19,297 nt of DNA from an uncultured Gemmatimonadota bacterium (GTDB lineage Bacteria; Gemmatimonadota; Gemmatimonadetes; Gemmatimonadales; GWC2-71-9). The translations under genes and the position numbers were made by a program. This document shows positions 15,130 to 19,297 of the stretch, piece after piece; position 1 is the stretch's first letter, and the number at the start of each line of letters is the position of its first letter. The notes under the pieces are model-generated. The model was given only the letters and a program-made list of their open reading frames with translations. It was not told where the DNA came from and ran no database searches. Location of the stretch: positions 1-19,297 of the forward strand of contig CALGOK010000032.1 in NCBI GenBank assembly GCA_937961295.1, given 5' to 3'.

Positions 15130-15843
15130 TCAGGACTTCGCGCCTCCATCGTGGCGCTCCGTTGCCGTGAACGCCGCCCACAGGTCGGGTCGGCGTTCCC
15201 TCGTGAGTCGCTCCGCCTCCTGCTGCCGCCACGCGGCGATGGCCGCGTGATTCCCCGAGAGCAGGACCTCGGGCACCGCGTGCCCGCGGAACTCCGCGGG
15301 CCGGGTGTAACTGGGCGGACTGAGCAACCCCGCGTAGTGCGAGTCGGAACTGGCCGACTCATGATCGCCGATCGCGCCGGGGAGGAGTCGCACCACCGCG
15401 TCGATCACGCAGAGCGCGGCCGGCTCTCCCCCCGAGAGCACGAAGTCGCCGATCGAGACCTCCTCGGCCCCCAGGACCTCGACCACCCGCTGGTCGATGT
15501 CCTTGTAGTGGCCGCACACGATTGTGAGCTGGCTCCCCAGCGACCATCGCACCGCATCGTCGTGGCCGAAGCGGCGCCCACGCGCCGACATCACCACCAC
15601 CGGGCCGGTGCGCTCGCCCAGCGACTCGACCGCCTCCACCAGCGGCCCGGGCTTGAGCACCATCCCCGCCCCGCCGCCGAACGGGTAGTCGTCCACCGTC
15701 TGGTGCCGGTCGTGCGTGAAGTCACGCAGCTGGACCGTCCGGTAGCGCACCTTCCCCGCCGCCGCGGCGCGCCCGGGGATGCTCGCCGCCAGGTACGGCG
15801 CGATCACCTCCGGAAACAGCGTCACCACGTTGACCTCGAGCAT
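15130..15843 (-). CDS. trmD: tRNA (guanine-N1-)-methyltransferase
   Basis: SAM-dependent enzyme that makes m1G37 next to the anticodon, preventing +1 frameshifts. The 237-residue product begins at ATG 15843 with the canonical MLEVNVVTLFPE. Trefoil-knot (SPOUT) motifs: DYPFGGGAGMV (52-62), IVCGHYKDIDQRV, and SIGDFVLSGGEPAALCVIDAVVRLLPG with Arg152. Asp167 lies in ESASSDSHYAG, followed by SPPSYTRPAEF; these match the catalytic Arg and Asp of characterised TrmD. It sits eight bases after the rimM stop in the standard rpsP-rimM-trmD-rplS order. Confidence 0.97.
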   Translation of the reverse strand: MLEVNVVTLFPEVIAPYLAASIPGRAAAAGKVRYRTVQLRDFTHDRHQTVDDYPFGGGAGMVLKPGPLVEAVESLGERTGPVVVMSARGRRFGHDDAVRWSLGSQLTIVCGHYKDIDQRVVEVLGAEEVSIGDFVLSGGEPAALCVIDAVVRLLPGAIGDHESASSDSHYAGLLSPPSYTRPAEFRGHAVPEVLLSGNHAAIAAWRQQEAERLTRERRPDLWAAFTATERHDGGAKS

Positions 15844-15851
15844 TGCCGCGC

Positions 15852-16376
15852 TCAGTCGAGCAGGCCGTCGGGGACCCGCACCACCAGCCGGCGTCCGTTG
15901 CCGTCGGTCTCCATCACGTACTCGCTCCGGAACGGGAGCAGGAACTCCCGCTTTGGGCCCTGCACCTCGATCGTCACCCCGGCCGGCAGCTCGTACACCG
16001 CCGAGACGATCCCGAGCGCCGCGCCCGCCTCGTCGCGGACCGCGAAGCCCACCAGCTCCTGCTGGTACACCTCGCCGTCGTCGAGCGGCGGCAGTTCCGC
16101 GCGGTCGACCGCGAGGAAGTGCTGCCGGTACCCCTCCACCGCGTCGCGGTCGGCGTGGTCGGTGAACCGCAGCAGCCACTCGCGGTGGTACCCGCGCGAC
16201 GCCTCGAGGGTCACCGCCCCCACCCGCTCGCCGCCGATGGTCAGCACCTGCAGGGCGCGACCCGGGACGAACACCGCCTGGGGATCGTCGGTGAGCGGGA
16301 AGATCGCCAGCTCACCCTTGAGCCCGTGCGGCTTGCGGACCCGGCCGACCACGATCGGGGCCGCGGCATCGGTCAT
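15852..16376 (-). CDS. rimM: 16S rRNA processing/ribosome maturation factor RimM
   Basis: Assembly factor for the 30S head that binds ribosomal protein uS19. The product is 174 residues, normal for RimM. The N-terminal beta-barrel domain starts IVVGRVRKPHGLKGELAIFPLTDDP, the family signature. The PRC-barrel half contains EVYQQELVGFAVRDEAGAALGIVSAVYELPAGVTIEV and FLLPFRSEYV. The gene starts six bases after the rpsP stop and precedes trmD by eight bases, so the three are clearly co-transcribed. The KH-domain gene often found between rpsP and rimM is absent here. Confidence 0.96.
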   Translation of the reverse strand: MTDAAAPIVVGRVRKPHGLKGELAIFPLTDDPQAVFVPGRALQVLTIGGERVGAVTLEASRGYHREWLLRFTDHADRDAVEGYRQHFLAVDRAELPPLDDGEVYQQELVGFAVRDEAGAALGIVSAVYELPAGVTIEVQGPKREFLLPFRSEYVMETDGNGRRLVVRVPDGLLD

Positions 16377-16382
16377 CGCGAG

Positions 16383-16622
16383 TTAGACGCCGGCCTTCTT
16401 GAGCAGCCCCGCCACCGTCTCGGTGGGCGTGGCGCCCTTGGCCAGCCACTCGCGCGCCTTCTCGACGTCGAGCGTGACGTTGTCGGCCTGCTGCTTCGGC
16501 CGATAGGTCCCGATCGTCTCGATGAAGCGGCCGTCACGCGGCGCGTCCTTGTCGGCGATCACGATCCGGTACATCGGCAGCTTCTTGCGCCCTTCGCGGC
16601 GCAGGCGAATCCGTACGGCCAT
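16383..16622 (-). CDS. rpsP: 30S ribosomal protein S16 (bS16)
   Basis: Small-subunit ribosomal protein of 79 residues, normal length. The family N-terminus MAVRIRLRREGRKKLPMYRIVIADKDAPRDGRFIE is complete, followed by IGTYRPKQQADNVTLDVEKAREWLAKGATPTETVAGLLKKAG. It lies 23 bases after ffh and six bases before rimM on the same strand. Confidence 0.97.
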   Translation of the reverse strand: MAVRIRLRREGRKKLPMYRIVIADKDAPRDGRFIETIGTYRPKQQADNVTLDVEKAREWLAKGATPTETVAGLLKKAGV

Positions 16623-16645
16623 GCGATGTGCTCTCCTCGAGCGGT

Positions 16646-17983
16646 TCAGCGGGGAAAGGGCATTCCGCCGATCGGACGACCCATCCCCCGCTTTCCGCCG
16701 CCCTGCTTCATCAGCTTCTTCATCTGCTCGAACTGCTTGAGCAGCTGGTTGACCTCCTGCACCGGGCGACCCGACCCGCGGGACACCCGGGCCCTGCGCG
16801 ACCCGTTCATCACCGACGGGTCCTTCCGTTCCTGCTTCGTCATCGACAGCACGATCGCCTCGACGTGCCGCAGGCGATTGTCGTCGACGTTGGCGTGCTT
16901 GAGCATCGCCGGGTTCACCCCCGGCAGCATGCCGAGCACGTTCTTGAGCGGCCCGAGCTTCTGCATCTGCCGCATCGCCGCCAGGAAGTCGTCGAGGTCG
17001 AGCCCCTTCTTCGTCCCGGCCTTGCGCGCCAGCCGCTCGGCCTCCTGCTCGTCGACCGCGCCCTGCGCCTTCTCCACCAGCGAGAGGATGTCGCCCTGCT
17101 GGAGGATCCGTCCCGCCATCCGGTCGGGATGGAACGGCTCCAGCGCCTCGATCCGCTCGCCCACGCCGACGAACTTGATCGGCGCCTGCGTCACCCCGTA
17201 GATGGAGAGCGCCGCGCCACCGCGGGCATCGCCATCCATCTTGGTGAGCACCACGCCGGTGATGCCGAGCGCCTCGTGGAAGCCCTGCGCGATGCGCACG
17301 GCGTCCTGGCCCGTCATCCCGTCGGCCACCAGCAGGATCTCGTGCGGCTTCACGGCGGACTTGATCCGCTCGAGCTCCCGCATGAGCTCCTCGTCGATCT
17401 GCAGCCGGCCCGCGGTGTCGACGATCACCGTCCGCGCCCGCGCCTTGCCCGCTGCCTCGATCCCGCGCCGCACGATGCCGACCACGTCGGTCTCGCCCGG
17501 CTCGCCGTGGAAGCCGACCTGCACCTGCTCACTCAGCGTGCGGAGCTGGTCCACCGCCGCCGGCCGGTACACGTCCGCCGCCACCAGGAACGGCGCCTTC
17601 TGCTCCTGCTTGAGCCGCCGCGCCAGCTTGGCCGCGGTGGTCGTCTTGCCGCTGCCCTGCAGGCCGACCATCAGGATCACCGTCGGCGGCACCGACGCGT
17701 GCGCCAGCGGCGCCTGCTTCTCGCCCAGCATCGCCACCAGCTCGTCGTGCACCACCTTGACCAGCTGCTGGCCCGGCCGGACCGCCTTGAGCACCTCCTG
17801 CCCGACGGCCTTTTCCTGCACCCGCTCCAGGAACTGCCGGGTCAGCTCGAACGAGACGTCGGCCTCGAGCAGGATCCGGCGGATCTCCCGAAGCCCCTCG
17901 CGGACCGCGTCTTCCGTGAGCACCCCCCGGCCGGTGAGCCGGCGCAGGGTGTCGGAAAGCTTGGAAGACAGCTCGTCGAACAT
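16646..17983 (-). CDS. ffh: Signal recognition particle protein Ffh/SRP54
   Basis: GTPase that, with 4.5S RNA, recognises signal sequences on nascent membrane proteins and docks with FtsY. The 445-residue product has the N domain (1-95), P-loop GLQGSGKT (107-114), DVYRPAAVDQL, DTAGR (189-193) and TKMDGDARGG (247-256). The M domain is Met-rich from about 325, with LPGVNPAMLK and GSGRPVQEVNQLLKQFEQMKKLM, and a Gly/Met/Arg-rich tail. All GTPase motifs are intact. The start at 17983 is canonical (MFDELSSKLS). Shine-Dalgarno pairing is poor, while TATCTT lies eight bases upstream, so the mRNA may be nearly leaderless. It heads the block with rpsP, rimM, trmD and rplS. Confidence 0.97.
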   Translation of the reverse strand: MFDELSSKLSDTLRRLTGRGVLTEDAVREGLREIRRILLEADVSFELTRQFLERVQEKAVGQEVLKAVRPGQQLVKVVHDELVAMLGEKQAPLAHASVPPTVILMVGLQGSGKTTTAAKLARRLKQEQKAPFLVAADVYRPAAVDQLRTLSEQVQVGFHGEPGETDVVGIVRRGIEAAGKARARTVIVDTAGRLQIDEELMRELERIKSAVKPHEILLVADGMTGQDAVRIAQGFHEALGITGVVLTKMDGDARGGAALSIYGVTQAPIKFVGVGERIEALEPFHPDRMAGRILQQGDILSLVEKAQGAVDEQEAERLARKAGTKKGLDLDDFLAAMRQMQKLGPLKNVLGMLPGVNPAMLKHANVDDNRLRHVEAIVLSMTKQERKDPSVMNGSRRARVSRGSGRPVQEVNQLLKQFEQMKKLMKQGGGKRGMGRPIGGMPFPR

Positions 17984-17991
17984 AGCCCTGA

Positions 17992-17997
17992 AAGATA
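17992..17997 (-). promoter_or_regulatory. -10-like box abutting the ffh start
   Basis: Minus-strand TATCTTTC matches TAnnTTTG at 7 of 8 positions. It ends eight bases before the ATG at 17983, implying a start site within one or two bases of the codon. No -35 is visible in the GC-rich DNA upstream. Confidence 0.45.
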
Positions 17998-18036
17998 GCG
18001 CCCACCCGGGTGGAGGGCTACTGGGAGGACCCGGGA

Positions 18037-18099
18037 ACCGCAGGCGCGCCGTTCACGGCGCGCGATGCCGGCATCGCGCACCCCAAGGGGTGCGCCTGC
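18037..18099. repeat. Cloverleaf-like palindromic repeat, copy 2
   Basis: Second copy of the 63-base element at 1456-1518, same orientation, 60 of 63 identical. Its central arm GCGCGATGCCGGCATCGCGC is a perfect 20-base palindrome, and the third arm is ACCCC-AA-GGGGT with flanking GCGC. The differences from copy 1 are in the tips: CCGG for GCGA, and AA for GA. It lies between the divergent ffh and DUF445 genes, so it cannot simply be a terminator of either. Confidence 0.85.
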
Positions 18100-18152
18100 A
18101 GCCCCTCCCGTTGTCGCGTTCCAGCGTGAAACCAACCAGCCCCCGATCCCCG

Positions 18153-18158
18153 TAGATT
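18153..18158 (+). promoter_or_regulatory. -10-like box abutting the DUF445 start
   Basis: TAGATTGG, with TAGATT nine bases before the ATG at 18168, places the likely start site within a few bases of the codon. No Shine-Dalgarno is visible. Weaker than the chaN-like and ffh examples. Confidence 0.35.
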
Positions 18159-18167
18159 GGCTTCTCT

Positions 18168-19297
18168 ATGGATCCCTCCTCCGCCTGGGTCTCCGCCCTG
18201 GTCACCATCGCCGTCGGGGCGATCGCCGGGGGCCTCACCAACGCCATCGCGGTCTGGATGCTCTTCCACCCCCACGACGAGCGGGGAGTGGGGCCGTTCC
18301 GGCTCCAGGGGGCGATCCCCAAGAACAAGGGCCGCCTGGCCAAGGCGATCGGCAAGGTGGTCGGCGAACGGCTGCTCACCTCCGATGACCTGATCGAGCG
18401 GCTCAGGGCCCCCGAAGTCCGCCGCGCCTTCGCCGAGGCGCTCGACCGGATCCTCGACGACGTCCTCGAGTCCGACCACGGCCCCCTCGGCGACCGGCTC
18501 GACCCCGAGGCCCGCGCCGCGGTCGACCGCGCCCTCGGCGACCTCGGCGGCCGCCTCGCCAGCTCGCTCGCCGAGTACGTCGGCTCTGACGAGTTCCGGG
18601 CGACCGCCGCGCGCTGGGCCGACCGGCTCGAGGGCGAGGACGGCGAGGCGATCGACCGCTGGCTGCAGGGAATCGCCCAGTCGCCCGAGGTGAGCGACGG
18701 GGTGCACCGGATCGTGCACCACCAGCTCGAGCGGATGGCCAACGACACTGCGCCGCTCGCCGACCGGATCCCCAAGGGGCTCGTGCCGGTGGTCGAGCAG
18801 GGAATCACCGATGCGATCCCCGGCGCGGTGGAACAGCTCGGCACGCTGCTGCAGGATGGCACGCTGCGGCAGACCGTCGCCGCGGCGCTCCGCGAGACGT
18901 TCGACCGGGCGATGCGGCAGATGATGCTGCACGAACGGGTGATCGCCAAGATCGTGGTCAACGACCGCACCATGGATCGCGTGCTCACCGCGCTGGAGAA
19001 GACCGGCGTCGATCGCCTCGTCGAGGCGGTGCGTTCCACCGCCATCCGCCAGCGGGTGCAGGGAGCCATCAGCAAGGGGATCCACGGCGTGCTCGAGCGG
19101 CCGCTCGCCGAGCGGGTGGCGTCGCTCGGGCAGGAGCGGGTGGCGGAGATCGAGGAGACGGTGAGCGGCTGGCTGATCGCCGCACTGCAGAGCGACGCGC
19201 TCCGGTGCTCGATCCTGCGCGGCGCGCGCGGCGCGGTGCGCGACAAGGCACCCGACCTGCTGCACCGCGCCCTGGCGAGCGAGGGCGGCCGCGAGAC
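18168..19297 (+). CDS. DUF445 family membrane protein (3' end outside window)
   Basis: Predicted membrane-anchored protein of the DUF445 (YheB-like) family, function unknown. From ATG 18168 the first 376 codons are seen. It begins MDPSSAWVSALVTIAVGAIAGGLTNAIAVWMLF, one hydrophobic helix with the family GGLTNAIAVWMLF core. The signature FRLQGAIPKNKGRLAKAIGKVVGERLLT follows, then long charged, Arg/Glu/Asp-rich helical segments typical of the middle region of this family. A second C-terminal membrane helix is usual and would lie beyond the window. The opposite strand holds open frames over the same bases, but only this frame gives the conserved motifs. It is divergent from ffh, with the repeat copy between them. 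Confidence 0.85.
   Translation, partial: MDPSSAWVSALVTIAVGAIAGGLTNAIAVWMLFHPHDERGVGPFRLQGAIPKNKGRLAKAIGKVVGERLLTSDDLIERLRAPEVRRAFAEALDRILDDVLESDHGPLGDRLDPEARAAVDRALGDLGGRLASSLAEYVGSDEFRATAARWADRLEGEDGEAIDRWLQGIAQSPEVSDGVHRIVHHQLERMANDTAPLADRIPKGLVPVVEQGITDAIPGAVEQLGTLLQDGTLRQTVAAALRETFDRAMRQMMLHERVIAKIVVNDRTMDRVLTALEKTGVDRLVEAVRSTAIRQRVQGAISKGIHGVLERPLAERVASLGQERVAEIEETVSGWLIAALQSDALRCSILRGARGAVRDKAPDLLHRALASEGGRE

Noticed and set aside
15090..15362. N-terminal extension of L19 to 15362
   Set aside because: A strong AAGGAGG precedes the start at 15089 and the resulting length is normal; the extension overlaps trmD in another frame.
18018..19265. Long minus-strand open frames opposite the DUF445 gene
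   Set aside because: Translations have no family motifs and biased composition, while the plus frame gives the DUF445 signature.

Overview
The window is GC-rich bacterial chromosome, tightly packed with no gene-free stretch over 300 bases. The lineage suggested is Gemmatimonadota or a close relative in the FCB group. The evidence is the base composition, an 850-residue SARP/BTAD-type regulator fused through a membrane segment to a PD40/WD40-like propeller (a protein type common in that phylum), and several transcription-unit starts preceded by TAnnTT(TG) boxes that resemble FCB-group -10 elements. This is an inference from protein style; no rRNA is present.

Layout. 1-2524, minus strand: a partial lipid-anchored lytic transglycosylase, an 81-residue orphan, a branched-chain aminotransferase (ilvE) and tRNA-Lys(UUU). 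2657-6049: bioD on plus, a convergent ChaN-like haem-binding-type protein on minus, then a divergent D-aminoacylase-like lipoprotein on plus. 6143-9253, minus: an unknown 153-residue protein coupled to rnhB, then an enolase-superfamily enzyme coupled to a TauE/SafE-type permease. 9320-14643: the BTAD-membrane-propeller regulator on minus, divergent from two overlapping paralogous lipoproteins with Ig-like and degenerate cupredoxin-like domains. 14736-17983, minus: the housekeeping block ffh-rpsP-rimM-trmD-rplS, closed by a clear intrinsic terminator. 18168-end, plus: a DUF445 membrane protein, cut by the window edge.

How genes work together. The ffh-rplS block serves protein targeting, ribosome structure and maturation, and tRNA m1G37 methylation. 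The enolase-type enzyme and permease overlap by 4 bases and probably form one small uptake/catabolism unit of unknown substrate. The regulator and the divergent lipoprotein pair share a 183-base intergenic region and may form a membrane sensor/surface-protein module; this is inference.

The most unusual non-coding signal is a 63-base multi-palindrome (potential cloverleaf) present twice, at 1456-1518 and 18037-18099. The copies match at 60 of 63 positions and all three differences lie in predicted loops. A long inverted repeat (7278-7349), heptanucleotide tandem repeats in two convergent gaps, and -10-like boxes so close to start codons that the transcripts may be leaderless are also notable. 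I found no CRISPR array, insertion sequence, phage gene or obvious defence system.
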